Shown: positions 43,993 through 56,014, counted from the stretch's first letter. The stretch is DNA of 64,000 nucleotides from Luteimonas sp. JM171 (GCF_001717465.1 NZ_CP017074.1:2632873-2696872); one strand, 5' to 3'. Translations and numbers: made by a program. The notes: generated by a model not told the origin, from the letters alone.

Positions 43993-45188
43993 ACGCACGC
44001 CGCGCCAGGGTCCTGCGATCGGCCGGTTGGCTGGCCCTGGTAGCCTGCATGCTCGCGGGCCCGCCCCTGCAGGCGGCGGAGCCTGCGCGACCGCTGTTTG
44101 AGTCGGAGGCGGAACTGGCTGTCACGCTGGAAGCGGACTGGCGGGTCATCCTGCGCGACAGGGAAGATCCGCGCCGGCACGCGGCGGTGCTTGCCTACAC
44201 GGACGCAAGCGGCGTGGCCCACCGAATCCCTGTCACGGTACAGGCCCGGGGGGTGACCCGCCTGCGCATGTGCCGGTTCCCGCCGCTGCGGATCCGCTTT
44301 GAACGCGATGCCGCAGCAGGGTCGGCATTCGAGGGCCAGCGCTCACTCAAGCTCGTCACCCACTGCGAACGGGGCGCCACCCACGCGCAGTACGTCGTCC
44401 AGGAGCTGCTGGCCTACCGCATCTACAACCGGATCACGCGGCACAGCTTCCGCGTGCGCCCGCTGGCCATCACCTACCTGGGCCAGGGCGGCCGGGGTGG
44501 CCCGGGTTCCCACTTCGCCTTCGTGATCGAGGATCTCCGGGAAGTGGCGCGACGCACGGACCACCGGCGCGCACGGCGGATGCCGATGGCGCCGGAGGAA
44601 TACGATGCGCCGGCGATGGCGCGGTTCATGCTGTTCCAGTACCTGATCGGCAACACCGACTGGGAAGTGCTGGGTCGACCCGGCTTGGAGCAGTGCTGCC
44701 ACAACGTCCGCGTCATCGCCCCCCGCGACAGCAGCGGGCTGGTGGCCCTCCCCTATGACTTCGATGCCGCCGGGATGATCGACACAGCGTACGCGGCGCC
44801 GCACCCGAGCCTCCCGATCGACTCCGTCACCGAACGGCTTTACCGCGGCTTCTGCGCCCACGACGGCCCGTTGGAGCAGGTGCGCGGCGAGTTCCTTGCA
44901 GCCCGCCAGGAGATCCTTGATACCGTGCGCACCGAGCCGCGCCTGGGCAGCGCCCGCAGGAACGCCACGCTCCGCTACCTCGCCGGATCCTACGAAACGT
45001 TCGAAGACCCCGACCGGTTCGCCCGGGACATCAGGGGACGCTGCCGCAGGCCGGGTCGAGCTGCGCGTCGCCCGCTTCTCCGGTTCCGGAGGGCTGCTCG
45101 ACGGCGGCATCAGCGGCATCCGGCAGGCCGGCCGCAAGCCGCTCGCGTCGCTGCACCAGCGCCAGGTTTCCCGGGTCCAGCGCAATGA
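43989..45188 (+). CDS. Secreted protein of unknown function, kinase-like signature
   Basis: A 399-residue protein with a signal peptide (LALVACMLAGPPLQAA, cut about residue 30). The core (about 35-350) holds several conserved-looking features: MCRFPPLRIRF, FEGQRSLKLVTHC (K121), a Tyr-rich helix, YLIGNTDW (about 218-225), QCCHNVRVI, and LPYDFDAAG (D257, D259). The order Lys, then NTDW/HN, then YDFD recalls a kinase-type active site as in CotH or HipA families, but I cannot confirm that. The last 45 or so residues are Arg/Pro/Ala-rich and lie antisense to the phosphoesterase end; they look like read-through past a lost stop near 45050. ATG overlaps the DUF4956-like stop. Confidence 0.6.
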   Translation: MNARRARVLRSAGWLALVACMLAGPPLQAAEPARPLFESEAELAVTLEADWRVILRDREDPRRHAAVLAYTDASGVAHRIPVTVQARGVTRLRMCRFPPLRIRFERDAAAGSAFEGQRSLKLVTHCERGATHAQYVVQELLAYRIYNRITRHSFRVRPLAITYLGQGGRGGPGSHFAFVIEDLREVARRTDHRRARRMPMAPEEYDAPAMARFMLFQYLIGNTDWEVLGRPGLEQCCHNVRVIAPRDSSGLVALPYDFDAAGMIDTAYAAPHPSLPIDSVTERLYRGFCAHDGPLEQVRGEFLAARQEILDTVRTEPRLGSARRNATLRYLAGSYETFEDPDRFARDIRGRCRRPGRAARRPLLRFRRAARRRHQRHPAGRPQAARVAAPAPGFPGPAQ

Positions 45189-46308
45189 CCTCGTCCAGGT
45201 AACCCGGGCGCGCACCGTCCTGGTCGGGCAGCGCCAGCCGCCCGCCGGGGTAGCCCGCCCACAGGCCCTGCGGCGTGGCCTCCAGCCAGCCGATGTGGCC
45301 TCCATAAGCGCCTGAAAGACCGGTATCGATCATCACCACGCGGCCATCGAGCCGGGGCCAGACCACGCCCGGGGTGGGCGTGTGGCCGATGACGATGCGG
45401 GCGGCACCATGGCGCTCGAGGATCGCGTCCACCACGGCGCCGGAGGTGGCCGGCGCGGCGCCGGCAAGGCCCCGGTACCACAAGGGCCCCGCCGGGTCGA
45501 CGAGGATGCCGCCATCCTGCCTGTCCGCATCCGCCAGCGCATGGCGTGCCATGGCGGTCAACGACTCCAGGCTGTTGCCGCAGTAGCGGGCGCTGATGCC
45601 TCCATGCACGAACAGCAGGTCGTTGACCTGCACCGCAACGGCGGCCTCCATGGCCCAGCGGAACAGCTCGCCCGACGGGTCCCAGCGCGGGTCCCAGGCC
45701 AGCCGGTGCTCCACCCACCCGAGGGGATGCTCACGCTCCCAGGCCTCGCGATGACCGGGCGCCAGCGCGCCGGCTGCTGCCGGATCCCCGGTTTCCAGCG
45801 CCTCCTGCCACGCGCGGTAGTAACGCTCGCGCAACGCCCGCGAGTGCCTGTCCACGAAGGCGCGATACTCGCCGTCGCTCACGTAACGCAGGTCCCCGAG
45901 CACGTTCATGGCCTCGTGGTTGCCCAGGAGGTGATGCACGCGCCCGCCCTGCCTCCGGGCGTCTCGCCGCAACCGCTTCATGTGGGTGATGATGCGCCGG
46001 CTGTCCGGCCCGCGGTCGGCGATGTCCCCGGTCTGCACCAGGTGCGCGGCCCCCGCGGACCAGCGCCCGTGGCGGTCAACGATGCCCGCCAGCCGCAACG
46101 CCGCCATGTAGTTGTCGTAGTCGCCGTGGACATCGCCGATGGCGACAATGCGCTCGACCCCTTCCCACCGGTGCTCGCCCACCTGCCGCGGCGCTGCGCC
46201 GGCGGCGGTCATGCCCACCAGCAGCAGCCAGGCCACCAGCGCGGCCGCGATCCCGCCCCGCCAGGACCTGGGCGCGGGAGACACCAGCGGGCGGGCGCCG
46301 CGTTTCAT
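45031..46308 (-). CDS. Calcineurin-like metallophosphoesterase, exported
   Basis: A 425-residue metallophosphoesterase. N-terminal hydrophobic segment (GGIAAALVAWLLLVGMTAAGA, about 18-38) acts as a signal peptide or anchor. Metal motifs: GDVHGDY at 58-64, GDIADRG at 94-100, GNHE at 129-132, HGG in LLFVHGGISARYC, and GHTPTPG. It belongs to the serine/threonine phosphatase-like branch; substrate unknown. The start at 46308 is before the signal peptide; another ATG lies five codons earlier. Its 3' end overlaps the convergent gene by 158 bases. Confidence 0.85.
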   Translation of the reverse strand: MKRGARPLVSPAPRSWRGGIAAALVAWLLLVGMTAAGAAPRQVGEHRWEGVERIVAIGDVHGDYDNYMAALRLAGIVDRHGRWSAGAAHLVQTGDIADRGPDSRRIITHMKRLRRDARRQGGRVHHLLGNHEAMNVLGDLRYVSDGEYRAFVDRHSRALRERYYRAWQEALETGDPAAAGALAPGHREAWEREHPLGWVEHRLAWDPRWDPSGELFRWAMEAAVAVQVNDLLFVHGGISARYCGNSLESLTAMARHALADADRQDGGILVDPAGPLWYRGLAGAAPATSGAVVDAILERHGAARIVIGHTPTPGVVWPRLDGRVVMIDTGLSGAYGGHIGWLEATPQGLWAGYPGGRLALPDQDGARPGYLDEVIALDPGNLALVQRRERLAAGLPDAADAAVEQPSGTGEAGDAQLDPACGSVP

Positions 46309-46341
46309 GCGCCGAGAATACATCGGGCCCGGGCCTGAAAT

Positions 46342-46370
46342 GGAAACGCCCGGCATGGCCGGGCGCTTCC
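46342..46370 (-). terminator. Terminator after acnB
   Basis: Stem CGCCCGGC (46347-46354) and GCCGGGCG (46358-46365) with a three-base loop, extended by GGAA/TTCC. On the minus strand it is followed by TTTCCATTT. It lies 21 bases after the acnB stop and before the phosphoesterase start. Confidence 0.65.
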
Positions 46371-46390
46371 TGGACTGCGGCAGCTGCCAC

Positions 46391-48982
46391 TCAGGCGGTG
46401 GCGGCCTCCGCTTCCTCGCGGTACTCCTCGATCTGGTCGAAGTTCATGTAGCGGTAGATCTCCGCGCCGTGCTGGTCGATCACGCCGATGTCCGCCAGGT
46501 ACTCCTCGCGGCTCGGGATCCGTCCCAGGCGAGAGCAGATCGCGGCCAGTTCCGCCGAGCCGAGGTACACGTTGGCCCCGCGCCCCAGGCGGTTGGGGAA
46601 GTTGCGGGTGGACGTGGACATCACCGTGGCCCCCTCGCGGACCTGGGCCTGGTTGCCCATGCACAGCGAGCAGCCCGGCATCTCCAGCCGCGCGCCGGCG
46701 GTGCCGAAGGTGCCGTAGTGGCCTTCCTTGGTCAGCTCGGCGGCGTCCATCTTGGTTGGCGGTGCCACCCACAGCCGCGTGGGGATGTCGCGCTTGCCTT
46801 CCAGCAGCTTGGCCGCGGCGCGGAAGTGGCCGATGTTGGTCATGCACGAGCCGATGAACACCTCGTCGATGGTGTCGCCGGCCACGTCGGACAGGGTCTT
46901 GGCATCGTCCGGGTCGTTCGGGCAGCACACGATCGGCTCCACGATCTCGTCCAGGTCGATCTCGATCACGGCCGCGTACTCGGCGTCGGCGTCCGGCTCC
47001 AGCAGCTGCGGGTCGGCCAGCCACTGCTCCATCTTGTCGATGCGGCGCTGCAGGGTGCGGGCGTCGGAGTAGCCCTGGGCGATCATCCACTTCAGCAGCG
47101 TGATGTTGCTGGTGAGGTATTCGATGATCGGCTCCTTGTCCAGGCGCACGGTGCAGGCCGCGGCGGAGCGCTCGGCCGAAGCGTCGGCCAGCTCGAAGGC
47201 CTGCTCGATCTTGAGGTCCGGCAGGCCCTCGATCTCCAGGATGCGGCCGGAGAAGATGTTCTTCTTGCCGCGCTTCTCAACCGTCAGCAGGCCCTGCTTG
47301 ATTGCGTACAGCGGGATCGCGTGCACCAGGTCGCGCAGGGTCACGCCGGGCTGCATCTTGCCCTTGAAACGCACCAGCACCGATTCCGGCATGTCCAGCG
47401 GCATCACCCCGGTGGCGGCGGCGAACGCCACCAGGCCGGAGCCGGCCGGGAACGAGATGCCGATCGGGAAGCGGGTGTGAGAGTCGCCGCCGGTGCCGAC
47501 GGTGTCGGGCAGCAGCATGCGGTTGAGCCAGGAATGGATGATGCCGTCGCCCACGCGCAGGGAGACACCACCGCGGGTGGAGATGAACTCCGGCAGGGTG
47601 TGGTGCGTCTTGACGTCCACCGGCTTGGGATAGGCGGCGGTGTGGCAGAACGACTGCATCACCAGGTCGGCCGAGAAGCCCAGGCAGGCGAGGTCCTTGA
47701 GCTCGTCGCGGGTCATCGGCCCGGTGGTGTCCTGCGAGCCCACGGTGGTCATCTTCGGCTCGCAGTAGGTGCCCGGGCGCACGCCCTGCCCCTCCGGCAG
47801 TCCGCAGGCGCGGCCCACCATCTTCTGCGCCAGGGTGAAGCCCTTGCCGGTATCGGCAGGCTTCGCCGGCTGGCGGAACAGGTCCGTGGCAGGCATCCCG
47901 AGCGATTCGCGGGCCCGCGCGGTGAGCCCGCGGCCGATGATCAGCGGGATGCGCCCGCCGGCACGGACCTCGTCGAAGAGCACGTCGCTCTTGAGCTGGA
48001 ACTCGGCGATCACCTCACCGCCCTTGAGCGCCTTGCCCTCGTACGGGCGCAGCTCGACGACGTCGCCATGCTCCATCTTCGACACGTCCAGCTCGATCGG
48101 CAGCGCGCCCGCGTCCTCCATGGTGTTGTAGAAGATCGGTGCGATCTGGCCACCCAGGCACACACCGCCGGCGCGCTTGTTGGGCACGTACGGGATGTCG
48201 TCGCCGGTCCACCACAGCACGCTGTTGGTGGCCGACTTGCGGCTCGAGCCGGTGCCGACCACGTCACCCACGTAGGCGACCTGGTGGCCCTTCTCCCTGA
48301 GCCTGAGGATCTCGCCGATCGGGCCGCGCTTGCCGTCCTCTTCGGGGATGAAAGGCGCGTCCGGGCGCTGGTTCTTCAGCATCGCCAGCGCGTGCATCGG
48401 GATGTCCGGGCGCGTGGTGGCGTCGGGCGCGGGCGAGAGGTCGTCGGTGTTGGTTTCACCCGGCACCTTGAACACGGTGATGGTGATCGACTCGGGCACT
48501 TCCGGGCGGCTGGTGAACCACTCGGCTTCGGCCCAGCTCTGCATCACCGCCTGCGCGTGGACGTTGCCGGCCTTCGCCTTCTCCTCCACGTCGTGGAAGG
48601 CGTCGAACACCAGCAGGGTCTTCTTCAGGCCGTCGGCCGCGATCGGGCCGAGCACGTCATTGTCGAGCAGGTCGATCAGGGGCTGCACGTTGTAGCCGCC
48701 GAGCATGGTGCCCAGCAGTTCCGTCGCGCGCCCGGGGCTGATGAGGGTGTTCTTCTCGCTACCGAAAGCCAGCGCGGCCAAGTAGGAGGCCTTGACCTTG
48801 GCGGCCTCGTCGACGCCGGCGGGCACCCGGTGGACGAGCAGGTCAAGCAGGAACTGCTCCTCGCCGGCGGGCGGGTCCTTGAGCAGTTCGATCACGTCGG
48901 CGGTCTGCTGCGGCGACAGCGGCAGGGGGGGAATGCCAAGCGCGGCGCGCTCGTCGACGTGTTGGCGATAGGCTTCAAGCAT
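46391..48982 (-). CDS. acnB: Aconitate hydratase B
   Basis: AcnB, 863 residues, isomerises citrate to isocitrate with a 4Fe-4S cluster; it also hydrates 2-methyl-cis-aconitate and binds RNA as apo-protein in other bacteria. The N-terminal HEAT-like domain precedes the swivel domain, the order of the B type. Visible marks: [56 protein letters not shown] and [11 protein letters not shown] with cluster cysteines. ATG at 48982 follows GGAG; a longer frame adds unlikely sequence. The vapC stop is only 32 bases upstream, so acnB may share its transcript. Aconitase (rpfA) is part of the xanthomonad rpf locus. Confidence 0.97.
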   Translation of the reverse strand: MLEAYRQHVDERAALGIPPLPLSPQQTADVIELLKDPPAGEEQFLLDLLVHRVPAGVDEAAKVKASYLAALAFGSEKNTLISPGRATELLGTMLGGYNVQPLIDLLDNDVLGPIAADGLKKTLLVFDAFHDVEEKAKAGNVHAQAVMQSWAEAEWFTSRPEVPESITITVFKVPGETNTDDLSPAPDATTRPDIPMHALAMLKNQRPDAPFIPEEDGKRGPIGEILRLREKGHQVAYVGDVVGTGSSRKSATNSVLWWTGDDIPYVPNKRAGGVCLGGQIAPIFYNTMEDAGALPIELDVSKMEHGDVVELRPYEGKALKGGEVIAEFQLKSDVLFDEVRAGGRIPLIIGRGLTARARESLGMPATDLFRQPAKPADTGKGFTLAQKMVGRACGLPEGQGVRPGTYCEPKMTTVGSQDTTGPMTRDELKDLACLGFSADLVMQSFCHTAAYPKPVDVKTHHTLPEFISTRGGVSLRVGDGIIHSWLNRMLLPDTVGTGGDSHTRFPIGISFPAGSGLVAFAAATGVMPLDMPESVLVRFKGKMQPGVTLRDLVHAIPLYAIKQGLLTVEKRGKKNIFSGRILEIEGLPDLKIEQAFELADASAERSAAACTVRLDKEPIIEYLTSNITLLKWMIAQGYSDARTLQRRIDKMEQWLADPQLLEPDADAEYAAVIEIDLDEIVEPIVCCPNDPDDAKTLSDVAGDTIDEVFIGSCMTNIGHFRAAAKLLEGKRDIPTRLWVAPPTKMDAAELTKEGHYGTFGTAGARLEMPGCSLCMGNQAQVREGATVMSTSTRNFPNRLGRGANVYLGSAELAAICSRLGRIPSREEYLADIGVIDQHGAEIYRYMNFDQIEEYREEAEAATA

Positions 48983-49014
48983 GTGCGGGGAACTCCGGAT
49001 GGGGGTGGAAAATG

Positions 49015-49428
49015 TCAGCGGGCCTTCGCGGCCCTGGGCACGACCAGCTGCAGTCCCTTGAACCAGTCGCGGTAAAAACGGTCGTCGTGGGTGATCAGGC
49101 CGTCGCACTGGAGCAGCGCGTGCGCGCCGACCAGGAACGGGGCAATCGGGCGGGCCGGGGAACTGCCGCGCTGGCGCTGGCGACGGTGCATTTCACCGGC
49201 GCGCAGGGCGGACTTGGCCTCGATCGCGCTGTAGCGGACGCCCATCTCCTCCAGCACCGCCAGCACTTCGTCGCCGCTGCGCAGCGCGCTGCAGGTCTCG
49301 GCCAGCACCACGTCGCAGACCACCACCGGGCCCACGCTGAGGCTGCGGCGGAGACTGTCCTCGGCGGCATCGGCCATGGGCCCGTCGGCCAGCAGGTCGA
49401 CGAGCACGGGCGAATCAATGGCGATCAT
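49015..49428 (-). CDS. vapC: VapC-like PIN-domain toxin
   Basis: A 137-residue PIN domain protein. VapC toxins are Mg-dependent ribonucleases with a quartet of acidic residues. D5 ([13 protein letters not shown]), E44 (VLAETCSAL) and D115/D116 (THDDRFY) are present, but the usual Asp before FLIGAHA is P97 here ([13 protein letters not shown]). Activity may be reduced. The start overlaps the antitoxin stop by four bases, and acnB follows. Confidence 0.85.
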   Translation of the reverse strand: MIAIDSPVLVDLLADGPMADAAEDSLRRSLSVGPVVVCDVVLAETCSALRSGDEVLAVLEEMGVRYSAIEAKSALRAGEMHRRQRQRGSSPARPIAPFLVGAHALLQCDGLITHDDRFYRDWFKGLQLVVPRAAKAR

Positions 49429-49661
49429 CCCCGCTTTCCAGCGGCCCGGCGGCCAGTGCCCTGGGAGCCCTCGCCTGCGGCGGGAGCGTCGAGTGCGAAG
49501 CGGCCCCGGGCGCGGGACACCGCATCGTCGACGTTCTTGCGCAGGATGATCCGGCCGTCCTCGAGTTCCACCTTGAGCACCGTGCCCTTGGTCAGGCCCA
49601 GCGCATCGCGCACCGCCTTGGGGAGGGTGATCTGGCCGCGCTCGGCGACGGTGGCTTCCAT
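49425..49661 (-). CDS. vapB: VapB-like antitoxin (AbrB/SpoVT DNA-binding)
   Basis: A 78-residue antitoxin. N-terminal AbrB-type beta fold (ATVAERGQITLPKAVRDALG, then TKGTVLKVELEDGRIILRK) binds DNA; the C-terminal half is flexible and should wrap the toxin. A longer frame exists upstream, but the ATG at 49661 starts at the domain, just after a promoter-like element (TATAAT on the minus strand, 49694-49689). The stop overlaps vapC. Confidence 0.87.
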   Translation of the reverse strand: MEATVAERGQITLPKAVRDALGLTKGTVLKVELEDGRIILRKNVDDAVSRARGRFALDAPAAGEGSQGTGRRAAGKRG

Positions 49662-49688
49662 GGACGGCTCCAAACGGCTGGGGCCGCC

Positions 49689-49717
49689 ATTATACATACT
49701 TTTTTCTGCATACTTCC
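49689..49717 (-). promoter_or_regulatory. vapBC promoter with AAGTATG repeats
   Basis: On the minus strand a perfect TATAAT (49694-49689) and, just upstream, two copies of AAGTATG (forward CATACTT at 49695-49701 and 49709-49715), 14 bases apart. The site is an AT-rich island in GC-rich DNA. The repeats could be the VapB operator. The -35 is poor (GGAAGT). Confidence 0.55.
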
Positions 49718-49837
49718 GCCCCCATACCCTTTCAGACCAAGCCCGTTTCGCGTTTCCGTCACCGAAGCTGAACGGGAAACCCGTACACTGGCGCCAACGC
49801 CCCAAGCCAATCGCATTGCAGCCACAGGAGGTTCCAC

Positions 49838-52594
<2,757 letters not shown>

Positions 52595-52598
52595 GAAC

Positions 52599-52618
52599 CG
52601 GCGGGCTCCGGCCCGCCG
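52599..52618 (+). terminator. Hairpin between acnA and the convergent lipoprotein gene
   Basis: CGGCGGGC, four-base loop, GCCCGCCG, in the 33-base gap between two convergent stops. No T run, so a weak or factor-aided stop in both directions. Confidence 0.4.
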
Positions 52619-52627
52619 ATCCCCGTG

Positions 52628-53089
52628 TCAGAGCACCGGCGCCCAGCGGGCGCTGGTGATCTTCCAGTCGCCGCCTTCCAGCCTCCAGCCGGTCTCCACC
52701 TTGTAGACATTGCCGCGCTCGGGGACGAGGAACCCCGAGCCGCCGGTGAGCGCGGCGGTGAAGGCCACCGTGGCGTGTGAATCCTGCAGGTTGACGTCCA
52801 GCGGGCCCAGCGTCAGCAGCACCTTCTCGTGCCGCATCATGTAAAGCGCCGCGGTGCGTCGCGCCTGGTCCCGGTCCATGCCGCCGGGCCCGATGAAGTC
52901 GTCGGCAAGGTAGCGCCGCAGCGTGGCAGCATCGCGCTCCACGATGCTTGCCCGCACTTCCTCCAACGCATTTCGCAAGGCCTCCTCCGGGGCTGGCCGC
53001 GTGCAACCGGCAAGCAGGAGGGCCAGCGCCAGGGCCATCCACACGCCCCAGCGCCACCTGTCCCGGCCGCTTCGCCTGCAGTCCACCAT
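52628..53089 (-). CDS. NTF2-like (SnoaL-like) lipoprotein
   Basis: A 153-residue lipoprotein. Basic N-terminus, hydrophobic stretch and lipobox LLAGC with C29 as the lipid site. The mature part (about 35-150) looks like a small NTF2-like cone: ALEEVRASIVERDAATLRRY, LADDFIGPGGMDRDQARRTA and a C-terminal WRLEGGDWKITSARW strand. Function unknown; such proteins are often binding or scaffold domains. ATG at 53089 after GGGGAAGG. Divergent from rpfB. Confidence 0.8.
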   Translation of the reverse strand: MVDCRRSGRDRWRWGVWMALALALLLAGCTRPAPEEALRNALEEVRASIVERDAATLRRYLADDFIGPGGMDRDQARRTAALYMMRHEKVLLTLGPLDVNLQDSHATVAFTAALTGGSGFLVPERGNVYKVETGWRLEGGDWKITSARWAPVL

Positions 53090-53244
53090 CCACCTTCCCC
53101 TGCACCATTCCGGCCACGCAGGGTAGCGTGCCCGGGACGCCGTGCGTCGTCTTGCCACTGTCCGCGGGCATATGCTCCAATCAAACGGACAGTGCGCGAA
53201 GACCGCCCCCGGGTGCGGACGCGACATCAAGGGAGAGGAACCGC

Positions 53245-54927
53245 ATGACCCACGAACGCCCCTGGCTGGCAAGCTATCCGGAAGGCATTCCGGCCGAGAT
53301 CGACGTCGATGAATTCGAATCGGTGCCGGCTGTCCTGCAGGGGGCGATCGACAACTATCGCGACAACCCCGCCTTCTCCAACATGGGCGTCTCGCTCACC
53401 TACGCGGAGGTTGATGCGCTCAGCATCCAGTTCGCGTCGTGGCTTCTGAACGACATGAAGCTCAAGAAGGGCGATCGGGTCGCGATCATGATGCCCAACT
53501 GCCTGCAGTACCCGGTCGCGACGTTCGGCGTGCTGCGCGCGGGGCTGACCGTGGTCAACGTCAACCCGATGTATACCGCGCGCGAGCTCAGGCACCAGCT
53601 CCAGGATTCCGGCACCAGCGTGATCATCGTGCTCGACAACTTCGGGCACACGGTGCAGAAGGCGCTGGAAGGCAGCTCCGTGCGCCAGGTCGTCACCACC
53701 GGGCTGGGCGACCTGCTCGGCTTCCCAAAGGGCGCGATCGTCAACTTCGTGCTCCGCTACATCAAGAAAATGGTTCCGGACTACGACCTTCCCGGCGCGA
53801 TCCGGTTCCGCGACACGCTGGCGGCGGGGAAAAAGCACCCGCTCCCCGATGTCTGCATCTCGCCCGACGACATCGCATTCCTGCAGTACACCGGAGGCAC
53901 AACCGGCGTGGCCAAGGGCGCCATGCTGACCCACCGCAACATGGTGGCCAACATGCAGCAGGCCTCGGCCTGGGTGAGCAAGCAGGCCAAGCCCGGCAAG
54001 GAAGTAATCATCACCGCACTACCGCTGTACCACATCTTTGCGTTGACGGCGAACGGCCTGGTGTTCACCAAATTCGGCGCCAAGAACATCCTCATCACCA
54101 ACCCGCGCGACATGCCCGGGTTCGTCAAGGAGCTGGGGCGCGAACCATTCACGGCCATTACCGGCGTCAACACCCTGTTCAACGGGCTGCTCAACACCCC
54201 GGGCTTCGACGAGCTGGACTTCTCGCGCCTGACCCTGACCCTGGGCGGCGGGATGGCGGTGCAGCGTTCGGTGGCCGAACGCTGGAAGCGCGTCACCGGC
54301 ACCACCCTGGTGGAAGCCTACGGCCTCACCGAGACGTCGCCGGCCGCGTGCATCAACCCCATGGACCTGCCCGAGTACAACGGCTCGATCGGCCTGCCGA
54401 TCCCCTCCACCGATGCCTGCATCAAGGACGAGGAAGGCAGGATGCTGCCGCCGGGGGAGGTGGGCGAGCTGTGCATCAAGGGGCCGCAGGTGATGAAGGG
54501 CTACTGGAACCGTCCCGAGGACACCGCCAAGGCCATCGACGCGGATGGATGGCTGCACACGGGTGACATGGCGAAGATGGACGAGAAGGGGTTCTTCTAC
54601 ATCGTCGATCGCAAGAAGGACATGATCCTGGTGTCGGGCTTCAACGTGTACCCGAACGAGATCGAGGACGTGATCGCCATGATGCCGGGCGTGCTGGAAG
54701 TGGCCGCCATTGGCGTGCCCGACAAGAACTCCGGTGAGGTGGTGAAGCTGGTGGTGGTCAAGAAGGACGAGAGCCTCACTGCCGACCAGATCAAGGCCCA
54801 CGCGCGCGAGAACCTGACCGGCTACAAGCAGCCCAGGATCATCGAGTTCCGCAAGGAACTGCCCAAGAGCAACGTCGGCAAGATCCTGCGGCGCGAGTTG
54901 CGGGAAGAGTCCGCAACCCCGGAGTGA
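53245..54927 (+). CDS. rpfB: Long-chain fatty acyl-CoA ligase RpfB
   Basis: A 560-residue FadD-like AMP-forming ligase. AMP-binding motif YTGGTTGVAKG at about 215-225, a second motif VEAYGLTETSPAAC and the C-terminal GDMAKMDEKGFFYIVDRKKD. In Xanthomonas RpfB lies directly before rpfF and turns free fatty acids, including DSF, into CoA thioesters, so it both feeds lipid metabolism and removes the signal. GGGAGAGGA precedes the ATG. Confidence 0.93.
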   Translation: MTHERPWLASYPEGIPAEIDVDEFESVPAVLQGAIDNYRDNPAFSNMGVSLTYAEVDALSIQFASWLLNDMKLKKGDRVAIMMPNCLQYPVATFGVLRAGLTVVNVNPMYTARELRHQLQDSGTSVIIVLDNFGHTVQKALEGSSVRQVVTTGLGDLLGFPKGAIVNFVLRYIKKMVPDYDLPGAIRFRDTLAAGKKHPLPDVCISPDDIAFLQYTGGTTGVAKGAMLTHRNMVANMQQASAWVSKQAKPGKEVIITALPLYHIFALTANGLVFTKFGAKNILITNPRDMPGFVKELGREPFTAITGVNTLFNGLLNTPGFDELDFSRLTLTLGGGMAVQRSVAERWKRVTGTTLVEAYGLTETSPAACINPMDLPEYNGSIGLPIPSTDACIKDEEGRMLPPGEVGELCIKGPQVMKGYWNRPEDTAKAIDADGWLHTGDMAKMDEKGFFYIVDRKKDMILVSGFNVYPNEIEDVIAMMPGVLEVAAIGVPDKNSGEVVKLVVVKKDESLTADQIKAHARENLTGYKQPRIIEFRKELPKSNVGKILRRELREESATPE

Positions 54928-55008
54928 CGGGCGGCTGGCCCGGCTCGGGGCCGGCCATCGCACCTTGACAACCACGGAAATGCTTGCATCGCGTTGATGA
55001 AGCAGGCA

Positions 55009-55014
55009 TAGAAT
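55009..55014 (+). promoter_or_regulatory. Probable -10 element of an rpfF promoter
   Basis: TAGAAT at 55009-55014, 84 bases before the rpfF ATG, within an AT-richer patch of the 171-base rpfB-rpfF gap. A TTGACA lies at 54965-54970 but too far; TTGCAT at 54984 with a 19-base gap is the nearer partner. In other rpf loci rpfF has its own promoter besides the rpfB one. Confidence 0.4.
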
Positions 55015-55098
55015 CCTCCTGTCGGGCCATTCATGTCCCTCACCGGCCTGCCCCTCCGACCGGCCCGACCGGCCGGGACGGGCCACAGGGGATTCCCA

Positions 55099-56013
55099 AT
55101 GCACAACGTCGAGCAGCTGCGCCGCGCCCACGCTCTGTCCACCATCCGGATCGAATCCGATCCCTCCAGCGATGCCCACTGGTGCTTCATGCATGCCCAG
55201 CAGGCATTCGCCGACCGCACCTACCGCCCTTGCTTCTCGCCCCAGCTGCTGCGCGAGCTGCGGCTGTTTGCGCGACAGGCGATCGATGGGATCAACGCGC
55301 GCACGGCCCAGGCCGGCGGCGACATCGCGCATATCGTCCTGGCCTCGGACGCGCACGTGTTCAACCTGGGCGGCGACCTGTCGCTGTTCACGCGGCTGAT
55401 CCGCGAGCGCGACCGCGACGGGCTGACGCGCTACGCGCACGAATGCGTCGACAGCATCCACCTGCTCCACACCCGCCTGCATGAGAACGCGCACACGATC
55501 GCCCTGGTGGAGGGCGACGCCCTGGGCGGCGGCTTCGAACTGGCCCTGGCCTGCCAGACCATCGTTGCCGAAAGCGGCGTGCAGATGGGCTTTCCCGAAG
55601 TGCTGTTCGGCCTGTTCCCGGGCATGGGCGCGTATTCGCTGCTGACCCAGCGGGTGAGCCCGAAGCTGGCCGAGGAGATGATGCTCAACGGCACCATGTA
55701 CAGCAGCGACGAGCTGCACCGGATGGGCATCGTGGACGTGCTGGTGCCCAAGGGCGAAGGCGTGCGCGCCGTGCATGAGGCCATGCGCCGGAACCGGCGG
55801 ATATCGGCCGCCCGCCTGGCGCTGCACCGGGTGCGCGACGGCGCCCACCCCGTGTCGCATGCCGAGCTCACCCGGATCACCGACATCTGGGTGGACACCG
55901 CCATGCAGCTTGGCGAGAAACAGCTGCGCACCATGGAGCGCCTGGTGCGCGCCCAGCTCAGGCGGCCGGAGGAAGCGGAGCAGGCCACGCGGGACAGCAG
56001 CGCGGCGCTCTGA
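55099..56013 (+). CDS. rpfF: DSF synthase RpfF
   Basis: RpfF, 304 residues, a crotonase-fold enzyme that makes cis-2-unsaturated fatty acid signals (DSF) from acyl-ACP by dehydration and thioester cleavage. The two catalytic glutamates known from Xanthomonas RpfF (E141, E161) are E147 (LGGGFELALAC) and E167 (GFPEVLFGLFPGMGAYS). Other matching segments are LASDAHVFNLGGDLSLF and ITDIWVDTAMQLGEKQLRTM. ATG at 55099 follows AGGGGA; a longer frame begins at 55033. Convergent with rpfC, one base apart. Confidence 0.96.
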   Translation: MHNVEQLRRAHALSTIRIESDPSSDAHWCFMHAQQAFADRTYRPCFSPQLLRELRLFARQAIDGINARTAQAGGDIAHIVLASDAHVFNLGGDLSLFTRLIRERDRDGLTRYAHECVDSIHLLHTRLHENAHTIALVEGDALGGGFELALACQTIVAESGVQMGFPEVLFGLFPGMGAYSLLTQRVSPKLAEEMMLNGTMYSSDELHRMGIVDVLVPKGEGVRAVHEAMRRNRRISAARLALHRVRDGAHPVSHAELTRITDIWVDTAMQLGEKQLRTMERLVRAQLRRPEEAEQATRDSSAAL

Positions 56014-56014
56014 C

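Noticed and set aside
46139..49075. Open plus-strand frame of 978 codons antisense to acnB
   Set aside because: Low-complexity His/Val/Gly-rich translation opposite a clear AcnB; no start signal.
54932..54957. Terminator after rpfB
   Set aside because: An imperfect GC hairpin without T run; rpfB and rpfF are likely partly co-transcribed.
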